Positions 51,689 through 62,448 of a DNA stretch of 64,000 nt are shown here, one piece after another. The position numbers and the translations under genes are program-made. A model generated the notes under the pieces. That model searched no databases. It was not told the DNA's origin and was given only the letters and a program-made list of their open reading frames with translations. This DNA comes from Eremothecium cymbalariae DBVPG#7215 (taxonomy: Eukaryota > Ascomycota > Saccharomycetes > Saccharomycetales > Saccharomycetaceae), in NCBI RefSeq assembly GCF_000235365.1, contig NC_016449.1:124001-188000 (forward strand). Direction: 5' to 3'. Position 1 is the first letter of the stretch. Each line of letters begins with the position of its first letter.

Positions 51689-54600
51689 AAACATTGGTGG
51701 CAGCGGAGGAGGTAGAGGAGCTTTAGATACACCCTTTGAAACATTCTTGGATTTGGAATTTCTCTTTGAAGGACTCATAGGAGAAATGGAATCTTCACCG
51801 TTTTCTATCCAGGGAGTTTGACCATCATTAGCTGTATCGACTGCCATACCAGTGTTCGTTCCTTTTGAAAAGATGCCAATTCCAACAGCATCTTCAGATT
51901 TTGCGCTCTGTGGGGTTGAAGAACTAGTGGCAGTATTTTGAAGAGAGTCCGGACTTTGAGCAACATGAACCGGAGTCATCTTTTGAGATACTTCATCAAC
52001 AAAGCTAGAAGATTTTGGCGTGCTGTTTTTCTTCATCCGGTTTACGAATGACTTTCTGTGATAACCACTATTGCGTTGGCTAGAATCACCAGCACGAAAT
52101 GCGGAAGAGCTACTGAGACGTTTAGCACCATCTTCTGCAGGTTGAAGATTAGTACCCGTGCCATATTTCTGAGACAAACTTTCCAAAAAGCTAGTATTTG
52201 ACGTTGTTAATATAGAATCACTCCTTTCCATTGCTACACTGCCACTGGGGGAAACACCATGCTCACCGACAACACTATCCTCGTTGTTCTTATTACTATC
52301 TTCAGCAGTTTCAGCGGAAAGTTCATCTTCGGCATCAGTGGAAAATGAGGATGAAGCAAATGTTGAGAGGGATGCCTTTTTGAAGTAAGAAGATGGTGAA
52401 CCCTCAACTACAGTAGATGGCAAAGATGTATTATCAATGTTAAAGTCATCTGTGGATATAGATGTAGAAATATCAGCACCACTATTGGCAGTGGTTGGAT
52501 CAACCTGGCACTTTAGTCTGTTTAATTCCTCCAAAATCTTTGTCATTTCCTCGATCTTTGCATCTAAGCGAGCGGGGTCCAAGACACATGAATCTAACGA
52601 ATTGGGAGCAGTAGAATTAGAGGCTTCACCGACACTAGCATCACCATCACCTTCACGGTCGGTTTCTATGAGCAGCTCAGATTCCATATTAAAATCGATT
52701 CCAAAGCTCCTGTATTTTTCCTCTAAATCACGCAACCTATCTAATGCCTTAGTTTTCTTTTCGTAAAACAGTTCATTAACCCTCTCTTCAACGTTAAATT
52801 TGGAAATTTCATTGCTTTCTTGTTGAATAACAGCTAGTCTTTGACGCAAAGCTGCCAATTCTTTAACTTTTTCGCTACGAACATTTCTTTCAATTTTGGG
52901 TGGCGATTGTAATCTTGGCAAGTCTTCAACCTTGGTTTCCTTTTTGAACTCAGCAAAGTTCGTCATTTCCAGCATCAGTGCTTCCTTTTCTATATCATCC
53001 ATCTTGGATCTTAACATCTTCAACCTCCTGTTTGGTGCAGGTACAGTTCCAAACCTTCGGGAATCTCTAGTTAGATCCTTTTCGGTTTGACGTAACCTAT
53101 CTTGTAAGGCCTTTTGAATTGCCATTTTCTTTTCGGGTTTCAGAGGAGAAGGCGTTTTATTATTAATCCCATCGGGTGATACAGCATCATTACTGGCATC
53201 GTTAGGTTTAGAATTTAAAATCGTTAACATTTTCCGCAATTCCACTTCATGTTCATGCTTTTCTAAAAGATGCTTCTTTTTTAAATCATGCAAATCTGCT
53301 TTTAGTTGATCTGTAACACGATTACTCTTTTCCAAGATACGTTGTAATTGTTGTACCTCACCTTGCAATTGACCAACAAGACCATCTTGTGCTTGTGCGA
53401 GTTTGGTTTGGAGATGGTCTCGTTCCGCTTTCATTTCTTCGCACTTTTTGGTCAATTCACGAGATTCCAAGATTGCGCGACGTGCTACTTCATCAGTCTG
53501 CATAGCATCATACAACCTTTGTATTGCGCCATTGAAGCCCGATTCAGTATCAATTGATGAAAATGTAACATTGGAAACCAAAGCATCAAGTAATTTCAAC
53601 TGTTTGCTACCTTCCGCAGGATCCGTGGATTCTGAAAACGCTTTGCTACTCCACAGAAATAAATGCTGCATTAAGGATAACAGATGTGCCTCTGACTCCG
53701 TGCCCTTATGCCTGGTCCAAAAGTTGTTCCATAGTGACTCAGGATCTTTCATATCTACAGATGAATCCACCGTGGAACTAGCCATAAGTGAATTGTAGTC
53801 ATCCAAAGTCCTATCTTCAAACTTGCTCACTTCATTTTCTAATGCAGGATATTTTAGCAGTTCCATTTTTTTAATCACTCTTGATAGACCATAGCTTTTC
53901 AAACGCGACCTCAACAGGTTCCTCTGGTGTAAATCGGGATGGCTGGAGCACAATAAGTTTATCAAAATCATAGAATACAATAGATACTCGAGTACAGTGT
54001 TTTCACCGTTCTTGTAGTCCTCAGAGGCACCAACAAGGGAGCCCATTCTGCCTCTACCATCTAACGTATATTCTAAAACATAAAGCCATTGTTCTATTTT
54101 TTTGGCAATAACATGTAAATCAGCTCTACCTGTTGGTAAGGACCTCCTTTTGTTAGTTTCGTGAAGCCTGCCACGTAGATGAATACTGGATGAATATTTT
54201 GACTCTTGATCCAAAGCATGCAATACAGGGAATATTGCATCGAAATCCGTATCTGCAGTCTTCAATTCATCGTCAGTTAGCATGTACAATAGGGTTTCTG
54301 TTGCAATCCTCCGTGTGGTTAACCTAATCGACAACAAACCCTCCACAACAGCGCTTATTACAAGTTTAGAACTCAATGCCGCTTGCATACCCTCACGCAA
54401 ATTTGTCAAAACTCTTAAACATTTATAATATGCAGTTTCCTTTTCTAAGAGATCGCTGTCCAGTAAGGACTCCAAAGACTCCCGTTGGGCAAACTTTATC
54501 AGTCTATTTGCAATAGCAACTTGACCCTGAGCATCTATAAAACCAATTACCCAGTCTATACTCTCTGTCCTTAAGGAAACCCAAAGATCATTTAATTCAT

Positions 54601-55519
54601 ACGCAGTAATTCTATCTGATATGATTTTTCTTACGTAATGGTCCGGTGATAAATGCGAAGGATCATACGATACAGCAAGCTGCTTGGCACTGTTTTGAGA
54701 AATAGATCTTGCCGACATGTTGCTCGAAGAAAAGCTTCCTCGAGGTGATTTTAAATGTACCGAGTTTGATAGGGGATCCGCTACAGTACTCTGTGGGACG
54801 TTGTTTTTCATCCGCTTTAGTTCCGCCTGCAAATCCTGCTTAACCATCAACCATTTTTTATCAAGATCATATCCCATTAATTCTCTATGGCTATGCACAG
54901 AAACTGAGTTGAGGATATTTCTCTTTTGTAACAATTCCTGATATAACTCCTCGATCTCTTGAGGATACTTGGGCTTTTCCAAACTCAAGTTGCCATCCGA
55001 GTCCGTGATTTTCTGCAACAGTGTGACTGAAGAGAATGAATTATCTGAGTTATTAGACTGGTTTGTAGGCTGTCGGGATAAAGTATGCTGCGAATGCTGC
55101 GGCTGTGGCAGCAGCAGCAGCTGTTTATTGCTGTTGCCACCAGACCACTGTGATGATCTCTTAGAGTAGGAATATTTCGATGGCGACCCTAAACTTACCG
55201 GCCCCGACGGAGTACGTGACTGCGCAATCTCATCAGCATACTGAGATAGACTGGACGTGTTCAGCGTGCTATGTTTGCTTAGCGGCTTCGCCGTAGACAG
55301 GTCCAAACTCGACGGAATGCTGACTTTCTTTGGAGAAGAAATATCAGATGTCGCAATCCGCTGCTGCGATAGAGCAGAAGAGCTCCCCGTCAGCTTCATC
55401 AGATTCGAAAACAGACCCCCACCTCCACCGTTTATCGGTGTATTCGTCCCACCATGCCCGTTGGAAAAGTGTGAATGTTGCCCCTTCGAAGACTTATTGG
55501 AATGTGTAGATCTCTTCAT
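49244..55519 (-). CDS. BNI1: Formin Bni1
   Basis: A 2091-aa formin (S. cerevisiae 1953 aa) from ATG 55517-55519. Order: low-complexity Ser/Gln/Asn N-terminus; GBD/FH3 armadillo region, about 285-640 (YVRKIISDRITAYELNDLWVSL, then GLSRVIKKMELLKYP); coiled coils, about 690-950; proline-rich FH1 with an asparagine tract (about 1278-1298) and a run of ten prolines (about 1365-1374); FH2 actin-nucleating domain, about 1395-1820 (RLKQLHWEKIDDLDNSIWE, GNYMNDSSKQAQGFKLSTLQRL); and a DAD-type autoinhibitory motif with basic tail, about 1850-1885 (DVMDRLLEKLKNAG, then ARKRALARKK). Bni1 nucleates actin cables at bud tips under Rho GTPases. SEC2 and the CAN1-type permease flank it exactly as ALP1-BNI1-SEC2 in S. 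cerevisiae. Confidence 0.97.
51626..51686. repeat. ATT trinucleotide repeat coding the Bni1 asparagine tract
   Basis: Nearly pure (ATT)n over 61 bp with one ATC interruption (51641-51643 region, giving one Asp). On the minus strand it codes AAT repeats for about 20 Asn residues inside the FH1 region. Such tracts vary in length between strains. Confidence 0.9.
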
Positions 55520-56831
55520 TTACGGCAAAATGGATAGGATATATCAAATTGGGTGTGCTCACTACTATACCTTCCTATATCTCTCTCTCACACAACTACG
55601 CACCTCTCCAGTGTGTACTTCGTACTCTTACTATATCACAAAACAATCTCTTTCCCCGTTTCTCCCTTGTTACAATAAAAAAGGGAGCCTTTGGGATTCA
55701 AACAAATCTAGTGACCTTCTCTCACACAAAAACTTAGCCAGTAAAGGTATATATACACTATCTTTTTACAACACCTGTCCGCTCTCTCTTCTCTTAACAC
55801 TGTTCTTAAACTTCTGAACCGGAGGCTAACGGTTTCGCCAAATGTCGCTGTAAACTTCAAAGCAGTGTGTATGCCTACAGCCTAATATAAAAAAACTCTT
55901 AAAAATTACCGTAATCTCTCGACCCAAATACTCACTGGCAGACCTTATATTTAACCTCACAAAACACGCTACCTTTGCAATTCACTTTAGTTACTTTTAA
56001 CTGTTATAGACAGTAAATGGTTTCGAAAGTTGGCGTGATGATCAGCTATACTATTTAATGTTGAGCTGTTTTCTCTTGCTCTAGAAACTATTTTTGTGTA
56101 GTCGTCGCGGGATGGCAAATAAATAAAACGAAAGCATTAAGGGCTTATGTAAGCTATAACGAATCTCATGGTACACGGTGTAGAATAAGAAGGTAGTTCC
56201 ACGTAAGGGATAGTATGGAATGGCATTCTGATTTGGTGTCATTGGCGGTTGGCTGGGCATTGTGCAGCTGTGGTTTGGAAGGTAGCCCTCTTTTTGGAAG
56301 GAATGATGTGTGGGGTGGTTATTGGTGGTGCCAGACAGACAGGCAGACGCAGGCAAAATCGGATAAAGGAAAGGTTGACAGGATCCATGACATAAGCAGT
56401 GGTAGCGGATATTCTGTGATAAGAGGTTTCACAATGACAGCGTTGGTATAATGGTGCTCGTAGTGGGGATAGATGGGGGTGGGGGGGGTGGGTTGAGATG
56501 GGATGGTATATAGGGTTTAGAAAATAGAGAGTTTTCATAGTTGATTACGTATGGAAATTCATGATGTATGGAGGAGGGTGGTAGCGTGAGAAATGGTGGA
56601 ACTACAAAATTAAACATAATGCTGTGTGAGATGGGGGGTATTAGAGCTAAAACAAGATGTGGTAATAATTTAGTGTGAGTTACAACAATAAAAGATCATA
56701 TAATTTTAGGGTTCTTATGCTTTTAACTAATGATGGATTTTGGAGGTTAATATGTAGTATGAGTTTAATCGGCACTTTTGACTGAACAAATATAAAGGGC
56801 GGGGGAATAGTGGGGGAGACAAAGGATGGTT
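55520..56831. other. Intergenic region between the CAN1-type permease and BNI1
   Basis: About 1.3 kb without a convincing gene. It includes the BNI1 promoter (CT-rich near 55580), and on the permease side a GT/G-rich stretch with long G runs (56465-56492). Small frames around 56215-56617 are GC-skew artefacts. Confidence 0.6.
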
Positions 56832-58544
56832 CTATGAAAATGATTGCCAAAGCTTTTGCAGTAGAGTTTTTGGTTCATCATCATCGGACCAGACGAGAGC
56901 GTCTATCTCTCTTCTATCTGTGTCGATGTCTACATCTTCTTTGCGGAGGATTAGCCTCGTCTTGAACAGAACTTGAAAGCCTAACCAGCAGACTATAAAC
57001 AAGAAAACAGAAATGTAGTCTGCGATGAATTCGCTAAAAACGAACTCGGGGGCAAACGAATCGAAGCCCTGAATTAGGATAATTACAGTGATGAAAAATG
57101 CAGCATAGTAGGCCCCCCAGGGCATAAACTTTGCTTTGAAAGGCAAATCATTACGTGAGATGCCACGATCTTTCAACACCTGCATGAACCTAATATGAGA
57201 AAGGGAAATCAACAACCAAGCGAAGAATCCTGCCACAGCAGTGATGGTCAATAGCCAATCAAACACCTTTTTGGCATTCTGTGAGATGTTCAAGTATGCC
57301 AAACAACCAAATATCGAGGAAGTCAAAACGGCATAGAAAGGAACACCCTGTTTATTAGTTTTTTTGAACAAAGATGGGGCCAAGCCGCTTTTACTCAACC
57401 CGTATAAGACACGGGAGCCGATATAGATATTCGAATTGCCAGCGGAGAGAATGGTGACCAAAATCACACCGTTGAAAACACTAGGCAATACTTTTGTGCC
57501 AGAGTTCTGAATGGCCATGACAAATGGAGAGGTGTTTATATCTGAATCCGAAGTAGTACTCAAACGCGGATCAGTGTATGGGACCAACAAACCAACAAAG
57601 AACAACGACAAGATATAAAAGAACAAAATTCTGAAAAATACCTTGTTGATGGCCTTTGGAACGGTCTTTCTGGGGTTCTTCGACTCACCAGCAGTAATCC
57701 CAACTAGCTCGGTTCCTTGGTAGGTAAACGCCGCCTTAATAAGAGAAGAAACCCAGCCCAAAAACCTAGCCTCGTACTTATTGCTAGAGATCATCCCCAT
57801 ACCCCAGGGACCAGGGTTCTTCCAGTAACGGAAACCAAGCGCGCCTTCTGAGGAACCACCGCATACCATTACTAGAGCATATATCAAAAAGCCAAAGATA
57901 GACAACACCTTAAGCGCAGCAATCCAAAACTCAATCTCACCATAGAACCTAACGGGTATCATGTTACTGGCTGTTAATAAAATCCAAAAAACGACAATCC
58001 ATACTGAAAGTGGCACCGCAAACGTCCAATACTGAATCAACTGACCAATGATAGAAAGCTCCAATGCAAAAGTCACACACCATGAAAACCAGTACAAGTA
58101 CCCGTTAGCTGCCCCCAACGCAGGGGACAGAAACCTCTGTGTATACATAGTGAACGACGACGTCACCGGAATGAACGTCGCCATCTCTCCCAAAGATTGT
58201 GTCACACAGAACGCAATTGTACCCATAAATAGGTACGCCAGTAAAGACCCGACTGGACCAGCCACTCTGATAGGAGATGCAATACCCATAAACAACCCTG
58301 TACCAATCGTCCCTCCTAGGGAAATCATGGACATGTGTCTTGGCTTCAAATCTCTCTTAACATCCGGATCATCATTACCGTATAGCGATTCAACCTCGCT
58401 CATATTCTCCTGGTTTATGAAAATCCCCTCGTTCTTCGTCTCTTTACGATGATGCAGCACATCTGAACTCTCAGACGATTCTGCACTACGATCATTATGC
58501 TGCTTCCCCGCTGGATATGTCTCCAATTCAACATTCTCAACCAT
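56832..58544 (-). CDS. CAN1/ALP1: Basic amino acid permease, CAN1/ALP1 type
   Basis: A 570-aa plasma membrane permease (S. cerevisiae Can1 590 aa) from ATG 58542-58544; a GTG two codons earlier was not used. About 12 spans follow an acidic cytosolic N-terminus with [24 protein letters not shown], the APC-superfamily substrate motif in TM1. Other family signatures are [36 protein letters not shown] and the C-terminal [11 protein letters not shown]. It imports basic amino acids with protons. By position (next to BNI1, minus strand, divergent to the second permease) it corresponds to ALP1/CAN1. Positions 57575-57774 are identical in sequence to part of the neighbouring permease, so phylogeny from that region would mislead. 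Confidence 0.93.
   Translation of the reverse strand: MVENVELETYPAGKQHNDRSAESSESSDVLHHRKETKNEGIFINQENMSEVESLYGNDDPDVKRDLKPRHMSMISLGGTIGTGLFMGIASPIRVAGPVGSLLAYLFMGTIAFCVTQSLGEMATFIPVTSSFTMYTQRFLSPALGAANGYLYWFSWCVTFALELSIIGQLIQYWTFAVPLSVWIVVFWILLTASNMIPVRFYGEIEFWIAALKVLSIFGFLIYALVMVCGGSSEGALGFRYWKNPGPWGMGMISSNKYEARFLGWVSSLIKAAFTYQGTELVGITAGESKNPRKTVPKAINKVFFRILFFYILSLFFVGLLVPYTDPRLSTTSDSDINTSPFVMAIQNSGTKVLPSVFNGVILVTILSAGNSNIYIGSRVLYGLSKSGLAPSLFKKTNKQGVPFYAVLTSSIFGCLAYLNISQNAKKVFDWLLTITAVAGFFAWLLISLSHIRFMQVLKDRGISRNDLPFKAKFMPWGAYYAAFFITVIILIQGFDSFAPEFVFSEFIADYISVFLFIVCWLGFQVLFKTRLILRKEDVDIDTDRREIDALVWSDDDEPKTLLQKLWQSFS
57575..57774 (-). repeat. Identical 200-bp tract, copy 1 (in CAN1/ALP1-type gene)
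   Basis: Read on the minus strand this 200-bp segment matches 60802-61001 base for base. It codes from the [19 protein letters not shown] region to FVGLLVPY. Flanking coding sequence is clearly diverged. Confidence 0.95.
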
Positions 58545-58921
58545 CTTCACTAAACTGCCACTTACAATAAACCCTCAAAAGCCAAAACTTGTAAACCAAC
58601 TCAATTGTTCAATATCTCTAGTATTAAGTACAAAAAAATCCAACCAACCTGTGTGAGCTACAATAAAAATGGACCTATACTTCCCTTAACACGCAAATTT
58701 AAAAAAGAAAAAGGGGGAACACTAATATATTATGCTATCACACTGATTAGCTATGACGATGATGATTATTACTGTGATTAGGATTGTCTGTAGACTAAAC
58801 CGAAAATCGATTAATCTAAGATAAAAAGGGTCCAGTGATGATTTTGTGATATCCAAAAATAAAATAGCGTCCTCCAAGCCCAAACAACGGTTTGGATTCG
58901 AGTTCAATGTCGGTACCGTCA

Positions 58922-58971
58922 ACACCTGTACTTAGAGGAAAGATATTCGAAGACACCTGCACTTAGAGGAA
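58922..58971 (+). repeat. Short direct repeat, two 19-bp units
   Basis: ACACCTGTACTTAGAGGAA (58922-58940) and ACACCTGCACTTAGAGGAA (58953-58971) differ at one base, with starts 31 bp apart, 380-425 bp upstream of the CAN1/ALP1-type ATG. Confidence 0.85.
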
Positions 58972-59083
58972 CAAAAGTCTCCTGCGTTTTTATAATCTCG
59001 AAAATGGAGAAATAAAAACTTGCTCCTTCCCTCCTCAGTTAATCAAGAAACACGACTATGACACAGAACAGATCATGCTTTCT

Positions 59084-59146
59084 GATAAGGCCGCATTAGC
59101 TACCCTCTTAAGGCCTTTTTCCGCTTGACACTAATTTTCACTTATC
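59084..59146. promoter_or_regulatory. Pair of GATAAG sites between the permeases
   Basis: GATAAG at 59084-59089 and CTTATC (GATAAG inverted) at 59141-59146. Paired GATA sites mediate nitrogen catabolite control in yeast; function here is inferred. Confidence 0.4.
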
Positions 59147-60037
59147 GACAAAAAAGAAATGCCGGTTTGTTCAAGCAAGCCGTTCAACTTGTACTTCTGC
59201 TACAAGGTCACTATAAACACGAACCAAAAAAGGGTAGTGGTGAGTTTCATAGGAGAGATCGCGTAGTATAGTAGTAGTATGGTTGTGTTTATGCTGTATC
59301 TTAGATGGCTAGCGATGCGAGAAGGGCTTGACAACTTAGGACGGAATTTACGTTTGGCATAAATTTTTTGCCAGCAATGGAAAAATGATTTCCCTTCTTG
59401 AAAGGCATGGCGATAAAACGTTAAGCGAGAACGACGTGGATTAGGCTTGGAATGGTAGGAAATTTTAGATCATCTGTGTGATCGTAGTGTTGGTCAAGTC
59501 AGAATGCTCGTAGTAAATTTTTTATGTAGGCAGTAGATAATACATATGCAATAGGACGCGATAGGAAGTGTTAGAGAGAAAGCCGGGAGGGATGGGTCAT
59601 AAGACAGAGATGGGCTCTAGAACAATGCTGGGAGGACGCTGATAGCGAGAGCAGCTACAGATAACTCAGCTATTATTCGACGGTCGAGCGAAAGCATGTT
59701 TCTATGATCGTGCCTATGGGTTAGGAATGTGTGCACCGCCGTGCCTTCGGAGGCTGAAAAAGCAATGGGTATTTCTTTTTCTGCGAGGCATGGAAATTAT
59801 TCATCTCTCGAGAAACTAGCAGGATATTATTACAGCGACGATGAGTAACCAGGCAGGTCAAGCAGAAACTGTGGGAAATTCCATTGGTATTAGGTAGGGG
59901 GGAAAATTATCTAGTGGGAGGAGAGGATTTTTGAATTAAATGTACGAACTACGTTTTTACATTAAGTATAAGTTAACAAATCGAGTGCTAAGACAGGAAT
60001 AGTAGTTGGGTCGAGTCCGTGTATCGAGGACAATAGT

Positions 60038-61741
60038 ATGGGAGTTATGGCTACGAATGAGACAATAGTATTGGAAACGTTGACGAGGGAGAGGTATTCT
60101 AAGAAGGCCAAGGGAAATAATGGGAGTGAGATAGCGTTAGAATCTATTACGCCTGATTCAGGAGATGAGTTTCCGGAGGAGCATGAGCAGGAGGGGGATT
60201 ATCATGAGACGGAGGTTAAGAGGGCGTTGAAGGCTCGTCATATTTCGATGATTGCACTCGGAGGTACGATTGGGACGGGTCTTTTTATTGTGATTGCATC
60301 ACCACTAAGAACGGCAGGGCCGGTTGGGTCTTTGATTGCGTATATATTCATGGGGACGGTTGTATATTCTATTACGCAGTCTTTGGGTGAGATGGCGACG
60401 TTCATTCCGGTGACGTCGTCGGTAACGGTATTTTCCAAGAGGTTTTTGTCGCCTGCTTTTGGAGTTGCAAATGGGTATATGTATTGGTTTAATTGGGCAA
60501 TCACTTTCGCGGTGGAGCTTTCAGTTGTTGGTCAAATCATCAACTATTGGACAAGTGTGGTACCTCTTGGGGCGTGGATCACCATATTTTGGATAATCGT
60601 CACTCTGTTAAATTTTTTCCCGGTGCGGTTCTATGGTGAGATTGAGTTTTGGATTGCATCCGTTAAGGTCATCACTATTGTCGGGTATCTGATTTATGCT
60701 TTCATCGTTGTTTGTGGTGGTTCGTCTCAAGGGCCAATCGGGTTTAGAAACTGGAGGAACCCTGGTCCCTGGGGTACTGGTGTGATTTCGAGCAATCAGA
60801 CCGAGGCTAGGTTTTTGGGCTGGGTTTCTTCTCTTATTAAGGCGGCGTTTACCTACCAAGGAACCGAGCTAGTTGGGATTACTGCTGGTGAGTCGAAGAA
60901 CCCCAGAAAGACCGTTCCAAAGGCCATCAACAAGGTATTTTTCAGAATTTTGTTCTTTTATATCTTGTCGTTGTTCTTTGTTGGTTTGTTGGTCCCATAC
61001 AACGATCCTCGTATGGATAACACTTCTGATACCGATGTGAATGCTTCACCTTTTGTGATTTCGATCAGGAATGCTGGTACTAAAATCTTACCGGATATCT
61101 TTAATGCCGTTGTATTAGTGACTGTCGTATCTGCAGCGAATTCTAATGTCTATATTGGTTCTCGTGTGATTTACTCATTGGCTCAATCGGGAAATGCTCC
61201 AAAACAGTTTGGTTATGTTAATAGACATGGTGTACCAGTGTTAGGAGTTATGGTTACTGCGCTTATGGGTTTAATGGCATTTTTAGTTGTCAACAATAAT
61301 GCCAAAGCTGCCTTCAATTGGTTGGTAAATATCTCTACGTTGGCAGGATTATGTGCATGGCTATTCATATCTTTAGCGCACATTAGATTCATGCAATGTT
61401 TGAAGCAACGTGGTATTTCGCGCGATGCCCTACCTTTTAAGGCTAAATTTATGCCTTGGGCTGCCTACTATGCTGCATCTTTCGTCTTTGTGATTATATT
61501 CATCCAAGGATATACTGCATTTTCCCCTAAATTTGATGTAACGCAGTTCTTCACTGCCTACATTTCCCTGATGTTGATGCTCGTCGTCTTCATCGGTTGC
61601 CAGATTTACTACAAGTGCAGATTTCTATGGAAACTTGAAGACATTGATATCGATACCAATAGAAGAGAGATCGATGCCATAGTTTGGGAAGATGATGAAC
61701 CTAAAAATTTGTGGGACAAATTTTGGAGCACTATTGCTTGA
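60038..61741 (+). CDS. LYP1: Basic amino acid permease, LYP1 type
   Basis: A 567-aa permease (S. cerevisiae Lyp1 611 aa) from ATG 60038. Its N-terminus is acidic and unlike that of the divergent neighbour, while TM1 [32 protein letters not shown] and the C-terminal [19 protein letters not shown] are family signatures. About 12 membrane spans. Position and orientation match LYP1, between ALP1 and PIK1 on S. cerevisiae chromosome XIV. High-affinity lysine uptake is expected but specificity cannot be read from sequence alone, more so because 60802-61001 has been homogenised with the other permease. Confidence 0.92.
   Translation: MGVMATNETIVLETLTRERYSKKAKGNNGSEIALESITPDSGDEFPEEHEQEGDYHETEVKRALKARHISMIALGGTIGTGLFIVIASPLRTAGPVGSLIAYIFMGTVVYSITQSLGEMATFIPVTSSVTVFSKRFLSPAFGVANGYMYWFNWAITFAVELSVVGQIINYWTSVVPLGAWITIFWIIVTLLNFFPVRFYGEIEFWIASVKVITIVGYLIYAFIVVCGGSSQGPIGFRNWRNPGPWGTGVISSNQTEARFLGWVSSLIKAAFTYQGTELVGITAGESKNPRKTVPKAINKVFFRILFFYILSLFFVGLLVPYNDPRMDNTSDTDVNASPFVISIRNAGTKILPDIFNAVVLVTVVSAANSNVYIGSRVIYSLAQSGNAPKQFGYVNRHGVPVLGVMVTALMGLMAFLVVNNNAKAAFNWLVNISTLAGLCAWLFISLAHIRFMQCLKQRGISRDALPFKAKFMPWAAYYAASFVFVIIFIQGYTAFSPKFDVTQFFTAYISLMLMLVVFIGCQIYYKCRFLWKLEDIDIDTNRREIDAIVWEDDEPKNLWDKFWSTIA
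60802..61001 (+). repeat. Identical 200-bp tract, copy 2 (in LYP1-type gene)
   Basis: Reverse complement of 57575-57774 with no mismatch over 200 bp. A further 19 bp nearby upstream (AACCCTGGTCCCTGGGGTA) is also identical in both genes. Confidence 0.95.
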
Positions 61742-62448
61742 TAAAATAACACTAAACTCATGTAGCTCATCCATCTCCTACAGACATTGCATTCATGAAA
61801 TTAAAAAAACTATACCAAAACCAAAAACAAATTGCGCATTATTCCACACACTTTCCATGTGAAGATATACTATGAAACATTATCTCATAGAATCTGATTG
61901 AAGGAAAACATAGAATATATATACTGTTCACAATAATATAATAAATAGTGAGCATTTTTCAAGTTTTAACCAGTTTTGATTTTCTCTAGTAAGTAGCTCA
62001 TCTTCAAGAGACTGCAGATAAAAAAAGTTATTCTTGGTAACCAATATACATATATTATATCAAATCATGCAACCAATACAAACACCGTAAAACCCCAACC
62101 AATTGGCAATTGCAGCTCTACTTAACTAGAAGTTGTCTAATAATTAGTTGTATTAAGTGTGATGCCCGCTTAGGGCAAATTTTATGTCGTACAAAATGAC
62201 GGTTATCCTTGCAGCTTTAAAGACATACGTCTCGCTTGCCACTTTGACATACAGCAGGAATTTGCATAGTGTAAAATAATTCGACTCAGTCAATACTTTT
62301 CCAGTGGATCGAATTGGTTTGGTAGGGGCTTTCATGTTTATAGTATCTGTCTGAGAGCTGGGTTTGATATTTGCATTAGGTAAAAGAGGGTTCTTTTTTA
62401 ATTTTAATTGGGGAGGTATTTATTTTAATCGATAAGTTGACTGGATTA
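61742..62448. other. LYP1-PIK1 intergenic region
   Basis: About 700 AT-rich bases. A short palindrome TGCCCGCTTAGGGCA near 62162 could form a small stem. No gene recognised. Confidence 0.7.

Larger units (their letters stand above)
58545..60037. other. Divergent promoter region between the two basic amino acid permeases
   Basis: About 1.5 kb with no gene. GATAAG sites at 59084-59089 and, inverted, 59141-59146 would suit Gln3/Gat1 nitrogen control of amino acid permeases. A 19-bp direct repeat lies at 58922-58940 and 58953-58971. Confidence 0.6.

Noticed and set aside
56215..56617. Overlapping small frames near the G-rich stretch
   Set aside because: Low-complexity GGT/CCA composition gives open frames in several phases; no conserved domain.
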